A stretch of DNA of 64,000 bases from Lithodes maja (Eukaryota > Arthropoda > Malacostraca > Decapoda > Lithodidae), in contig JBAKBP010003128.1 in NCBI GenBank assembly GCA_037953745.1, forward strand, positions 31,001 to 95,000, given 5' to 3'. The notes beneath the pieces are model-generated. The model was not told the DNA's origin, did no database searches, and worked only from the letters and a program-made list of their open reading frames with translations. How positions within the stretch are numbered: position 1 is the stretch's first letter; each line of letters starts with the position of its first letter. This document shows, piece after piece, positions 11,453-21,961 of the stretch. The translations under genes were made by a program, and so were the position numbers.

Positions 11453-11647
11453 ACTGAAGTTCACCAAAAAATTCTCGAGACAAAAGTGTTAAACTCCCTT
11501 ATGTAAGCACTAATTACTAAATTAACTGGAGTCTCTTAAATGCTCTCCTAATTGCCTTACAAAAAAAAAATATTCTTCAATATGTACGCTAAAGTACGAA
11601 CAAACAAATGTTGTACAACTCTGCAAAAAATTATACTGTTCACAAAA

Positions 11648-11665
11648 TCCTAAGCAAGGTCGCCA
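11648..11665 (-). other. Putative tRNA primer-binding site
   Basis: Two bases inside the 5' LTR the minus strand reads TGGCGACCTTGCTTAGG. TGG complementary to a tRNA CCA end is the usual start of a primer-binding site. TGGCGACC resembles sites assigned to tRNA-Arg in some insect elements, but the primer is not proven. The leader between here and the gag ATG (11453-11647) shows no gene. Confidence 0.65.
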
Positions 11666-11667
11666 TT

Positions 11668-13524
11668 TGTTACGACCGGGCACTCGGGTACACTAGGGCT
11701 CTTACACAGGACTCGAGTATGGCTCGCTGCCACAACGGAAACACACGATCCCAACCCCAGAGTACTGCCAGCCGAACAAAAAACGCCACTACCCTCCAGA
11801 GTTCTATCTGCTATAACGGGGTATACAAGAACTCGGTACTAGCGTTTCACACAACAGACTAATAACAAGACGGGAGTTATCTAGTCTGGTCAACAATCAA
11901 ACAAAGAAGAAAGTACTACAACACTAAAGAATAGCGTTGGCCGAAGCCGAAGTAATCCACCCTTGAACTAAGAACTTAAGAAGTCCTCCACCCTCTACTT
12001 CGGATCGGCACTATTACGTTACGTTAAACAATAGTCCTCGAGCATCAAGCAAGGAATCTTCTGATAAGTTAGATGCTTCTCGAATACTCATAAGAAGTAA
12101 GTATCGGATTTTGAACAGCAATTTAATGAATAACTCACTGGTAATTAAAGGCTTTAAATTGACATAAGAAGAATTATAAGAATAAGCAATAGGATATGGC
12201 AAACATTAAGAAGAAGTACTCCGACAATGCACTGGCAATAGCCTACTAAGATTGTGCTCGTGGGCCACTAATCTCTGAAGTAGCTAAGCGTGCCACACAT
12301 GAAATCAATAGTGCAGAAACAATAATATACATAAGGAGAAGCTTCAATACTATACTGTATCTGCTGGTCGAGCAAAGTCTAGCTGGGATATCTAAGGTTA
12401 AGAGACAATGGCTGAGCAAGCGGCTCGTAGCCTAGCGAGGTCCTTAAGACTGTGCGGCCAAATTACGGTAATTGACGGGATGCTCTCTTGAGAGATCCAG
12501 ATCACTAGTATCTGGTTCTCTCCTGGCGATCCTCTCAAAGTCAAGCAAATGAGATAGCACAGTGTTGGGTGGCACAGGCAAAAGCCCTCACTCGCAACAC
12601 AGTGCTAAACTCCCACGGTACACAGTCAGAAAGACCACCTAGGCGTTCCACGTCTCCGTTGCAATTGTACTGGTTCAACCGCAACCTAGTACTCATAGGA
12701 AATCACAACTCAGAAACCCTATCCCAGTCTAGCATTGCCTAAACCAGCAGAAAACAGGAACATGAATAATCGCACACAGGGAAATGCATATACGAGTGCA
12801 ACAAACATCAATCAATCCTATTCTAGTTAACCCTTCCAAAAATAGGCTATCTAACAGGCACTTATCTCGTGAGAACTCAAGCGATAATACTTTGGCTGAC
12901 TAAATCTGCACCAAAGGGGTCATGGAGGTTAAACAGGGACGAGAAGAGAAGAAGATAGGCTGTTCAGAGAGTAGAGAAAGTTCACATCAGTCGGAAGAAT
13001 ATGGATAGTTGCAAGGGATATGAGAAGTCGCTTTGCCTGATGAGTTCTGAAGAAATGGTGGCAAGAACCTCTCTTTTTATACTCGGCCCTCTAGCGGCAT
13101 ATCTCAAACTACTTAAGGACCGCCCACTGGCAATCATGACGTCATATTCTCTCTCAATCTGGGATCGACAAAGAACTTCCCACGCGCTGAAAGGGAGGAA
13201 GGGAGGAGGGAGGAGGGAATTAGGCCTATCTGCCCGCGTGGCGCACTCACTGGTCCCCGTTACGTAATATCTCTCTCTCTCTCCTCTCATCATTACATAT
13301 AAGTCCCACACACAATACTTATAACTAATGATATAAAATAGAACTCGTTGACTCAGATGAAAACAAAATACATATTTATAATACTTATAGTACAACGGCT
13401 CACATAAACTAAGTTAGGAAACTCTACACAGACTACAGCCAAAGTTCCTGCCCTGACGATCCTAGCGAGAGTGGGGCCTGACTGGGCGTTCTGTACAGCA
13501 TGCTCATACTCGACATGCGTCACA
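11668..13524 (-). repeat. 5' LTR of the Gmr1-like element
   Basis: It has the same ends as the LTR at 3865-5720 and lies upstream of the primer-binding site and gag. Minus-strand TATAAAA is at 13075-13081 and TGACGTCA at 13137-13144. At several positions it matches the window-start LTR better than its own 3' partner, while at others the reverse is true. Confidence 0.95.
13075..13144 (-). promoter_or_regulatory. Promoter of the Gmr1-like element
   Basis: TATAAAA at 13075-13081 and the CRE palindrome TGACGTCA at 13137-13144 on the minus strand form the presumed promoter that drives the genomic RNA through gag-pol. A (GA)n tract lies further upstream. Confidence 0.65.
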
Positions 13525-13985
13525 ACCCTCTCTGCCGACCACAATAAAGCCTGGGTGACCGAAGCCACTCCATGGCGGGGGGCTGAGAGGGTGCGTAAAC
13601 GCCCGGGAAACCAAAGCCCCACCCAGGGCCCTGTGCCCCTCAGCAATTATGAAGAGAAAGTTGAGGGGCAAAGGAATAATGTGACGCTTTAGCTTCCAAT
13701 CTTGGTAGATTGGGAGGTCAATCCACGGAAGAGACGCCGTCACCCGAGATCTAGAAAATATATAAGTAAAAGGAACAGTCAGAGTAAGCTATGGGTATGG
13801 CAGAGATCGCTCAGGTCTCACTCTGATAGACCAGCCCATCACCAGTTACCCAGGACGCTCCAGGTGACGGCCAGCTGTAATACTGTACTTGCCCCCCCCC
13901 CCCCCTCTCTCTCTCTCTCTGCTGGCAACATATATGACTATTATTAGAGCGCCCCTCCCTCAACCCGTATCCTGTATCCACCACG
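13525..13985. repeat. Dispersed repeat family R1, interrupted by the LTR element
   Basis: The sequence from ACCCTCTCTGCC onward matches 15787-15960 and 48765-49080. Shared blocks include TGGGTGACCGAAGCCACT, CTGTGCCCCTCAGCAATTAT and AAGTTGAGGGGCAAAGG. A 14-C plus (TC)n run lies near 13891-13920. Short open frames on both strands recur with the family and are not convincing genes. The family may be a non-autonomous DNA element or a long SINE; I do not recognise it. Confidence 0.7.
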
Positions 13986-13989
13986 GCCT

Positions 13990-14640
13990 ATAACGCAAGT
14001 CTTTATCAACAAATGTATAACCCAACAACTGGTTAGCTTAGCCATATTAAGGGGAGATCTCCACTTGAGGGATTTTTTTCTTGACCCCTTTCTCCCTCAT
14101 GTCTAGCCCCATTGCTTTTGATATGTTAAGACGTTTGCCCCATTATTTTGACGATTTTAAGAACTTTCAACCCATTTCTGTCAATTTTAAGACCTTTCGT
14201 GCCATTTATGTGTTGATTTTATCCTGACGAGCGAATGCGAACCTGTAATTTATGAGGAACCGGCTTTCAACCGGGACATTTTTCTACCGAAAAATGTACA
14301 AATTTATCTTGAAAGGGGCTCAAGGGGGTGAGCCAGCCGTCCGGCTGGCTCAGTTGATAGCGTGCCTGATTCCCATCATGAAGGTCTCGCGTTCAATCCC
14401 CGCTCAGATTGAAAAGTTTTTCTGGGATACAGCCGGCGGTTACCATCTCCCCATGAGCAAGGGGGATGGGTAATGGTCTCTGGTAGACTAAAGAAAGCCA
14501 AGCGCTTGTGAATCCTCGAAGGAGGAGATACGGGCGCTATATAAGTAACCAGACGATTATTATTATTATTAATCTTAAGCTTGAAGGATATCTAGGGACC
14601 AAACTAAAAACCTCCCCTTAAGTCGACCGCCAAGGCCCCT
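13990..14640 (+). repeat. Repeat family F copy, split by a SINE
   Basis: It matches, as inverse complement, 54440-54845, and in part 57575-57830. Recognisable parts are short repeats of the type CCCCATTA...GATTTTAAGACCTTTC, then GGGACATTTTTCTACCGAAAAATG and GAAAGGGGCTCAAGGGGG. The continuation TAATCTTAAGCTTGA resumes after the SINE at 14570. The TTTTCTACCGAAAA core is shared with foldback elements at 20431-20823 and 30864-31224, so these may be one superfamily. Confidence 0.75.
14331..14569 (+). mobile_element. tRNA-derived SINE (239 bp)
   Basis: An RNA polymerase III A box TGGCTCAGTTG lies at 14346-14356 and a B-box-like GCGTTCAATCC at 14389-14399, 43 bp apart as in tRNAs. The body ends GGGCGCTATATAAGTAACC and a (ATT)n tail, typical of SINEs that copy a LINE 3' end. 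The related empty site at 54492-54516 lacks exactly this segment, which fixes the boundaries. No target-site duplication is visible. Confidence 0.8.
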
Positions 14641-14943
14641 GGAAGTCACTCCGAGCGTACAGTAAACAAAGCAAGCTACTTCCATGAACGCAACAGTTGT
14701 CTTTATATTTGGTCTCATATTATCATTATTAAAGTGTCCCCATTGCTTTGTTAGTGTTTCGTACACCAGAAAAGGGTGTAGCTTGGTGTTGGAGGCGTGG
14801 AAACCGGAAACAAATATGTATTAAATCGTTGGCGGTACCTGTCAAATTGGTGTCCGGAAACTAAAATCGTACCTTGTTTTTTTGGTTATGAGAAACAATT
14901 TATGATAATATTCAAGGACACTAGTGCAGCGTTATGAGAACCA
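14641..14943. other. No gene seen
   Basis: AT-rich sequence without a supported gene, recognisable repeat or clear element end. It includes two GTGTCC/GGAAAC-containing stretches of no known meaning. Confidence 0.5.
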
Positions 14944-16254
14944 ATTTATTAGGGAAAATAGGCACCAATAGATTCGCCATATTGTTCTCCATATAGTCCG
15001 CATGGAGGATTTTCGTTATCAACAAATTGAAAAATACCCACTTCACAGACAAATACACCAAAAATCTAAGTCAAAGCGGGGGTGTGGGGGCGGCAGCCCC
15101 CACCTATAATACTAGGTTAGGTTAGGTAAGGTTGTTAGGTTAGTCTAATGTCCTTTCAAAGGGGTATAGGGTAGTAAACACTAGGATAGCCTATACCCGG
15201 TCAGGTAAGAAGAAGAAGAGTCCTGCAGTAGTCTTCTTGAATGCTACCCAATTTATTAGGGAAAATAGGCACCAATAGATTGGCCTTTATTTTCTCCATA
15301 ATAGGCTAGTCCGCATGGAGGATTTTTACATCGGCCTTATTTGCCAAGTATTCTATATAGGCCTATTTTCAAGGAATAGGCCTATAGTGTTTCATGGTTT
15401 GAGTGGAGGATTTGCTCCATTATTCATTAATCTGAAGATACGGCATCAAATGGCACTATTTATTGGGTGAATCTTGCTTTTACAGTAGGTAAGGGAAATT
15501 GTGGGGTACATTGGATACACGAAGGGTTGAGAGGGGGGGCGGGGGGGTGCTGCCCTTGCCTTATTGTCATCCTCATATATGTTGATCTGTAAGGGTCCCA
15601 AGGGGGCAAGAACAGGTTGCTGGTATTTCGGTTTTGAGTAACGCTCGCGCCATTTATTGGGCGAATTTCGCCCGCCGCATCGTTCAAAACATAAGTAAAG
15701 TTGAGGGATTCATGTTGTTGTTCCCCAAGCTGCCTGGCCGAACAGCCCCGAGCAAGGCCAAGGCCATAACCGAGCGCCCCCACAGAACCCTCCCTGCCGA
15801 CCACAATAAAGCCTGGGTGACCGAAGCCACTCCATGGCGGGGAGCTGAGGAGGGTGCGGAAACGCCCGGGAAATCAAAGCCCCACCAAGGGCGCTGTGCC
15901 CCTCAGCAATTATGAAGAGAAAGTTGAGGGGCAAAGGAAAAATGTGGCGCTTTGGCTTCCAATCTTATTTGAATTGGGATTTATTGGGATTCATTGGACG
16001 GAATGCTTTGTTTACGATCGGGACTGATTATTTTGAGTTATTTTTCGGAGTAACCTGGTTTTTTCAAGTTGTCTTGGATTTGTATCGCTGCATCCGCCAA
16101 ACCATCCTACAAACTTCCTACGTCCTCCGAACAAAGCCCCAGTAGCCTACATCCTCCGACTGAAGAACCATTGTGTTAACTAAATTCCTCCATGCGTACT
16201 ATGAGAATAATATGGAGAGTCTATAGGTCCCTATTTTCCCTAATAAATTGTTTC
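14944..16254. mobile_element. Non-autonomous DNA transposon family T, about 1.3 kb
   Basis: The left end CAATTTATTAGGGAAAATAGG at 14944 is repeated inverted at the right end (CCTATTTTCCCTAATAAATTG, to 16254). The inner part of each arm carries CCATGCGGACTATA-type sequence. A second left-end copy sits at 15249, so the region is a composite. It contains an R1-family copy (about 15720-15960) and GGGTGAATC(G/T)C...TTTTACAGTAGG blocks that recur at 16700-17560, 21738 and 22313. No transposase frame was found. Confidence 0.6.
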
Positions 16255-16281
16255 TAATAGTGCGGCGCTAAACGTCTTTAA

Positions 16282-16674
16282 CCCTTTGCCTGCGGGTAAA
16301 GTTCCCGAACGCCATGGCAATTTACAGGCCTTTAAAGTCTGTAGAATAGTGTGAGGGAGCGGGAGCGCGACAGGCCACACGTCCTTCTCCCAGCCAGGCG
16401 GCCGCGGCACTGAGGGTTCAGAGTCAGTCTCGCGAGATATACAGTGCTACCAAAGGCAAATGTAGCGAGATAGTAGCGATAATTGCTATTTTAGCGAATG
16501 TCTATGGTAGCGCTGCGGGTGAACCCCGCGAGCTACGAAGCTCTTGGTGTCATTTTGAAGCTATTTTCTAGTTTTTTGCTGAATAAATATCTATTTAATT
16601 TAGACACTTGCCTAATTAATCAGGAGTGCCTGAATGAGCCCTAATATGGTAGAAATATGCCCGCAGAGTAAGTG
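16282..16674. mobile_element. TTAA-flanked miniature element (393 bp)
   Basis: TTAA at 16278-16281 and 16675-16678 bracket the element. The left end CCCTTTGCCTGCGGGTA is imperfectly mirrored by the right end TGCCCGCAGAGTAAGTG. It interrupts a family-T sequence, which resumes with GATATCACGGCGTCAAATGG. TTAA duplication and CCC...GGG ends are the piggyBac pattern. Confidence 0.6.
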
Positions 16675-16814
16675 TTAATGATATCACGGCGTCAAATGGC
16701 ACCACTTATTGGGTGAATCGCACTTTTACAGTAGGTGAGGTAAATTAGATACTTGACGGGTTGAGAGGGGGGGGGGGGGGGCACTGCTCCCCTTCACTTA
16801 TTGTCATCCTCATA

Positions 16815-17560
16815 TAGACCATTTATTGGGTGAATCTCACTTTTACAGTAGGTGAGGTCAATATTATTGTCATCCTCATATAGACCATTTATTGGGTGAA
16901 TCTCACTTTTACAGTAGGTGGGGTCAATATTATTGTCATCCTCATATAGACCATTTATTGGGTGAATCTCACTTTTACAGTAGGCGAGGTCAATATTATT
17001 GTCATCCTCATATAGACCATTTATTGGGTGAATCTCACTTTTTCAGTAGGTGAGGTCAATATTATTGTCATCCTCGTATAGACCATTTATTGGGTGAATC
17101 TCACTTTTACAGTAGGTCTATCTATCTATCTATTGCCAGACGCCTTACTCCCCTTACGAGGGTGGCCATACACAGAATGCCCCCAAGCGGACCTATTCCC
17201 TGTGAGAGGGACAACCCGAGCCAGTTTAGTGAAGGACTTACAGGATTGACCAGTCAATTCAGGATCCGTCCGACTCCGAGGCCCTCTGTGTATCTTGTTA
17301 GCACTATTTTTCTACAGTGGTGTTCGGCTAATCCATCCACTAACCTGCCTTACCCTTAGGTAAGCAGTACGGATTTGTATCAGGTTTACTCCCCTAGACA
17401 GGTTGCCAACCAAGGCTGACGAGTCCCATCCACCCGGATTTGTATAAGGTTGTCTCCCCTAGATGACAGTAGGTGAGGTCAATATTATTGTCATCCTCAT
17501 ATAGACCATTTATTGGGTGAATCTCACTTTTACAGTAGGTGAGGTCAATATTATTGACCA
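16815..17560. repeat. 66-bp minisatellite, interrupted by a LINE fragment
   Basis: Units starting TAGACCATTTATTGGGTGAA begin at 16815, 16881, 16947, 17013 and 17079, exactly 66 bp apart. One more unit follows the insertion (17466-17560). The unit derives from family-T sequence, so this is a local expansion inside a dead transposon. A 13-17 bp G run precedes it near 16767. Confidence 0.85.
17118..17465 (-). mobile_element. 5'-truncated RTE-like LINE 3' end
   Basis: On the minus strand it ends in GGCGTCTGGCAATAGATAGATAGATAGA, the same style of 3' end and (ATAG)n tail as the LINEs at 32253-34497 and 37001-37240. A 9-bp target-site duplication ACAGTAGGT lies at 17109-17117 and 17466-17474, so the insertion into the minisatellite is precise. 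Confidence 0.8.
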
Positions 17561-17805
17561 ATGTTGATCTGTAAAGGGGCAAAAGCAGGTTGCGGGTTAG
17601 TCACGCTCGTTGAGTGAATTGCGCTTTTGAAAAGACCTGCCGCATCCTACAAAACAAGGAGGTTAAGTCTATGAAATGCTTTGTTTCGGTCGGGACTAAT
17701 TATTTTTGTTTATTTTTCGGTGAAATCGTGATTTTTCAAGTTGTCGATAACTAAATTGGGCAAGGATGTAATATTCGGGCGTACTGCATTACTGCCGCTA
17801 ATTAA

Positions 17806-18229
17806 CCCGTCGAACCCCGGCTAGTTATTAATAAATGTACCACCAGAACCTGGCCGGTTTTGAAGTGTTTTTTTCCAGAAACAATAGCGAATGAGTTAGG
17901 AATGAAGGAAAAACCGATCAAAAAGCTCAAAAAATGGTCCTACAGAGCCCTCGAAAACGGATTTTACAAGAGTAAAAAATTGAAGGCAATTTCCCCAAAA
18001 AAACATGTTTTTGCGTGCTCACGCGCACGCGGTTGGACTTTGAGAGTTTTCAACCATCGGCATGGGTGCGTGGGATACTTACACAGTTCCCATACAAATC
18101 TGAGCCCTCTAGGTAGAGCCACTCTGAGCCTGACGACTGAGCTAAAAGGGTGACTCGTCAGACGAGTCGCTGGGATTTAGCGTTCCATACATAGGTGACT
18201 CGTCAGACGCGTCGCTGGGGCTGGCCGGG
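17806..18229. mobile_element. TTAA-flanked miniature element, family P1 (424 bp)
   Basis: TTAA at 17802-17805 and 18230-18233. Ends are CCCGTCGAACCCCGGC and GCTGGGGCTGGCCGGG. It is the same family as 29680-30108 (shared TTCCAGAAACAATAGCGAATG and GCGTGCTCACGCGCACGC). There is no transposase; the 97-codon open frame inside is not conserved in its relative. Confidence 0.7.
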
Positions 18230-18417
18230 TTAAATTATTTTTCACTTGACTAGGCTAAATATAGGTGGAAACAAGAGGTGGCCATCTTGAATTCGTGTAG
18301 AACTAACTTTTTAATTTCACTTTCATATTTTTAGTATTTTGTTATCCTCTCTCAATGGTAAGACCAGCGGGGGTCTGAGGGTGGTAGCTCCCAGGTTAGG
18401 TAATTTGGTTAGCTTGA

Positions 18418-18694
18418 CTCTTTCAGACATATTACCATACGAAAGTTAGGGGTTGCCCGAGCACCCGGTATTTCCCCCACAACACTTTCTCGCACTGAGG
18501 GACCGTTAGAAGTCGGAGGAATTAAGGATTGCCACCAACTGACAGATTATGATCTAACTTACTGAGCTCAATATGACGCAAATTGCGTCATAAACTTATT
18601 ATTGAGCCATTTCACTAAGTTCATATGACAATAGTCCTGATACTTTGGGGCAAACTGCCATATGAAGCGATCGCGTCATATATGACGGAGAGGG
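18418..18694 (-). mobile_element. TTAA-type miniature element, family P2, decayed left end
   Basis: It is an inverted, diverged copy of 18909-19194. TTAA at 18695-18698 marks the right end and a decayed TTGA at 18414-18417 the left. Shared blocks include GGTATTTCCCCCAC and AGGGACCGTTAG. Confidence 0.5.
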
Positions 18695-18732
18695 TTAATG
18701 ACATGATAAGGTTTTAGTGGAGCCTATCTTAA

Positions 18733-19405
18733 CCCCTTGGACCCCAAGTGATTTAATTAAAGTAAAGTACACTCTAGGACCAGCTACTTGTCCAAAAAAA
18801 AAAAAAAAATCCCTGACACGTTGGATGGGTTAGTACTGAAGGAAAAACATAAAACTGCTCACCTAGGTTATTTGGGGGTCCTGTGGGGTGGGGGAAATTC
18901 ACAATTAACCCCCTCGGTCTCGTATGAAGCGATCGCGTCATATGGCGGTTCCGCCCAAATGAATCATATGACACGATCGCGTCATATGAGCCTAGTGAAA
19001 TAGCTCGATAATAAGTTGTATGACGCTTCTGCGTCATTTTGAACTCGGTAAGTTAGATCAGAATCTGTCGATTGATGGCAACCCCAAATTCCTCAAACTC
19101 CTAACGGTCCCTCAGTGTGGGATTGACTATTGTGGGGGAAATACCGGGCGGTCTGCCAACCCGTCAGTAAGTGAACTATTCCTGTCTGAGGGGGTTAACA
19201 TGGGGTGATGGGTAGGCAATATACTGGAAAATCTCTCCCGCACGCGCCCACACGCACGTGGCTGGACTTGGCGGTTGCCAAAATGCCAAACATTGGTATT
19301 GTTCCGTGGGATCTTATAGTAGTTCCCATACAAATCTGAATCCTCTAGGTGCCATAGGACGAGTAATTAAAGCGGACGCAACCGTTACGTCGCTGGTACT
19401 GTGGG
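18733..19405. mobile_element. TTAA-flanked element carrying a nested TTAA element
   Basis: TTAA at 18729-18732 and 19406-19409 with ends CCCCTTGGACC and GGTACTGTGGG. Inside, TTAA at 18905-18908 and 19195-19198 brackets a second element (18909-19194, ends CCCCTCGGTCTC and CTGTCTGAGGGGG). The second element contains repeated palindromes of the type TATGACGCGATCGCGTCATA. One piggyBac-type element has therefore jumped into another. Confidence 0.6.
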
Positions 19406-19418
19406 TTAACATTGCTTA

Positions 19419-20102
19419 AAGGCGGTGTCACACGAGCGATTTTTCAGTCTATTTTTACGGGCAATTGTTGTCTGGTTGCTTCAAAATAAAAGTTCCATAA
19501 GAATTAACACCTTAAGAGCGGGTGGTGTAGTATATTTCACTGTGCCGCTCAGCGTTTTTTTTTTTTACCATAAATGGGGTTGTTTCCGTGCTCTTTTCAT
19601 GCATAAACAAGACCCAGAGTGTAATACAATTATGTATCCCTGAAAGAGCGTAAATTGAGCTTTCCAATGACACCCGAACCATCCTTCTACGATCACTGGT
19701 TGTCTTGCAACGATCGTGCAACCGAAGGGCAAAATCGCTAAAATACAGTAATTTCTTTATATAATTATGTATGTAGCGAGGGAGTGAGGGTGGATGTAAG
19801 TTGAGTAAATCTCAGTTGGTCCACGGCGGCCGTGGCGAGCGGTCATGAGGTAACCCATGCTCCTCCAGTCACTCGTCTCTCTCTCAGAGTCAATATTGCG
19901 CCAAAATTGCACTCGGACGTAAGTCGGGCCCTGCCACATAGTCCAAATTTTTCGATACGGACTTAAGTCGAGGGTTAAACTAGCTAACATAATCTACCTT
20001 CGATCTAGTTTCCGATTCCAATGCAAAAATATCCCTAAATATCTCCAGAAAAAACTTGCTCATGGAAAATTGACGGGAAAAGTGCTCGTGTGACAGTGGC
20101 TT
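19419..20102. mobile_element. Terminal-inverted-repeat element, family C1
   Basis: The left end AAGGCGGTGTCACACGAGCG is mirrored by the right end CGTGTGACAGTGGCTT. Inner sequences ACGGGCAATTGTTGTCTGG and CATGGAAAATTGACGG match 48294-48502 and the fragment at 22890-22942. About 230 bp near 19755-19985 has no counterpart and may be an insertion. A poly-T run lies near 19555. Confidence 0.6.
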
Positions 20103-20262
20103 AATAATGGGTAAAAATCAATTTGCAGAAGGAAAACTTTAGGAATAGGTTTTTACACCATACCCGAAAGAGGATTTATGGAGCTCCGATCTTACTCTCA
20201 ACCATCTTAACAATTTTACCAACACACCTAAACTTAGATGCTGAAATAGCCTCACAAGAACA

Positions 20263-20332
20263 TGCCAGGGCCTGGGATTGAACCCGGGACCTTTGGGCTA
20301 TGAGGCGAACACTCTACCAGTGACACCAAGAA
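20263..20332 (-). mobile_element. tRNA-like sequence, probable SINE head
   Basis: On the minus strand GGTTCAATCC at about 20275-20284 resembles a B box, and TGGTGTCACTGGTAGAGTG upstream resembles a D-arm/A box. The ends do not pair as an acceptor stem, so a working tRNA gene is unlikely. Flanking sequence to about 20190 may be the SINE body. Confidence 0.5.
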
Positions 20333-20430
20333 AGATATCTCACTTGGCATGGTCGGCTCAAGTTATTTCCGCATCTGAGTCTGTTTAGGCTAACCTATTT
20401 TAACTGACTTTACAAAACCCCCTTGAAACA

Positions 20431-20823
20431 TTAAGGGGGGGGTGACCTGTTTTGGTTCTGTCCTGCCCTATCTTTCTCTGGCTTGTATCCATTTGGCCCC
20501 AGTCAGCCTACTGTTTTAAGAAGTTTATCCCCATTCAGGTGTCAATTTCTTACTGGTGAGCGGTAGCGAGCCAGCATATTTTTTATTTTTGTTTGACAGC
20601 AGGCTAAATTTGTACATTTTTCGATAGAAAAATGTCTCCGGCGAAGCCGGATTTCTAAATATAATGCTGGCTCGCTATCGCTCGCCAGGAAGAAATCGAC
20701 ACCTAGATGGGGATAAACGTCTTAAAATAGTTGGCTGAATGGGGCCAAACGGATACAAGCCAGAGAAAGAGAGAAAAGGACAGAAATAACAAAAAGCAGG
20801 TCACCTCCCTTAAGTTAATAGGC
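20431..20823. mobile_element. Foldback element (393 bp)
   Basis: Arms of about 190 bp are inverted repeats of each other. The outer ends are TTAAGGGGGGGGTGACCTG and CAGGTCACCTCCCTTAA, with matching inner blocks (GGCTTGTATCCATTTGGCC and its mirror, GAGCGGTAGCGAGCCAGCAT and its mirror). The centre reads CATTTTTCGATAGAAAAATG followed by CCGGCGAAGCCGG. No coding capacity. Confidence 0.8.
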
Positions 20824-21907
20824 CTAGTCAAATATCAGATGCAAGAAAAAGTAGGTTGGCCTGAAATTGGAAACCATAACCTTTAATCTCACCCTGACCC
20901 CTTCGGAGGCCTGAGCATCTGGAGTGGCTTTGGTCTACCGGACTCGGGACTGTTCGGCCAGACAGTCTAGGAAACTACAATTAAAAAAGGGTTAGACCAA
21001 ATGGGCTGTGAATTTCTGCACCTTTTCTGTCATACGCTTCCCAAAAGGTAGAAAATATGGTAGCATTCAAGGAGACTACTGCAGGACTCTTCTTGTTACC
21101 TCTGACTGGGTATAGGCTATCCTAGTGTTTACTAGCCTATACCCCTTTGAAAGGACATTAGCCTAACCTAACCACCTTACCAACCACTTACGCCAACAAC
21201 ACAATCTACACTCAATGAGAGCTCTGTGGGAAAGCCCGATCGTGGCCATGGCCTTTCTCAGGGACTCGGGGCTATTCGGCCAGGCAGCTTAGGGAACAAC
21301 AACAACAACCTTACCTAACCTATCCTAGTATTATAGGTGGGGGCTGCCGTCCCCACACCCCCGCTTTGACTTAGATTTTTGGTGTATTTGTCTGTGAAGT
21401 GGGTATTTTTAAATTTGTTGATAACGAAAATCCTCCATGCGGACTATATGGAGAAAAATATGGCGCATCTGTTGGTGCCTATTTTCCCTAATAAATTGTT
21501 TCTCGTAACGCTGCACTAAAAATATTAGCTTGGTTTCTCTCGTCGCTTTTTAGTTATAAGAGGTTGGCTTCTGTGTTTCTGGTCGGTAACGTTCAACAAG
21601 ACTACATCGGCCTTATTTACCACGTTTTTTTTTTTTTTCTTCAAGGAATATAGTGTTTCATAGTTGTTTTCCATGGCTGGAGTGGAGGATTTGCATAAAC
21701 TTGCCCATTATCTATTAATCTGAAGATACAGCGTCAAATTGCGCCATTTATTGGGTGAATCGCGCTTTTACAGTAGGTAAGTGAAATTGTGGGGTAAATT
21801 GGAGGTCAATATTTACGAGTCGCACCACAGCTGGGATCTCATTTCTAATGGTAGTTTTGGGTTCCTATCCTTTTATGCTTCATTGCTATATCATTTTTAT
21901 CCACTGG

Positions 21908-21961
<54 letters not shown>

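Larger units (their letters stand above)
3865..13524 (-). mobile_element. Complete Gmr1-like Ty3/gypsy retrotransposon (9660 bp)
   Basis: Two direct LTRs (1856 and 1857 bp) with TG...CA ends bracket a primer-binding site, a single long gag-pol frame and a polypurine tract, all read on the minus strand. Domain order in the frame is gag, protease, integrase, reverse transcriptase, RNase H. That is the Ty1/copia order with Ty3/gypsy-type enzymes, the hallmark of the Gmr1-like group. The two LTRs differ at roughly a dozen or more places, about 1 percent by eye, so insertion is fairly recent. No target-site duplication is visible: the left flank ends TATGC and the right flank starts ACCCT. The right flank is a known repeat family cut at this point but its other half is not on the left, so a deletion or recombination probably followed insertion. 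Confidence 0.9.

Noticed and set aside
3865..13524. A target-site duplication for the Gmr1-like element
   Set aside because: Flanks TATGC and ACCCT (4-6 bp compared) do not match, so none is claimed.
16815..17117. CRISPR-like array of regular repeats
   Set aside because: The units are contiguous 66-bp tandem repeats with no unique spacers, and the genome is eukaryotic.
20263..20332. tRNA-Met-like gene with a CAT in the anticodon position, minus strand
   Set aside because: The ends do not pair and the D-arm is irregular, so a SINE head is more likely.
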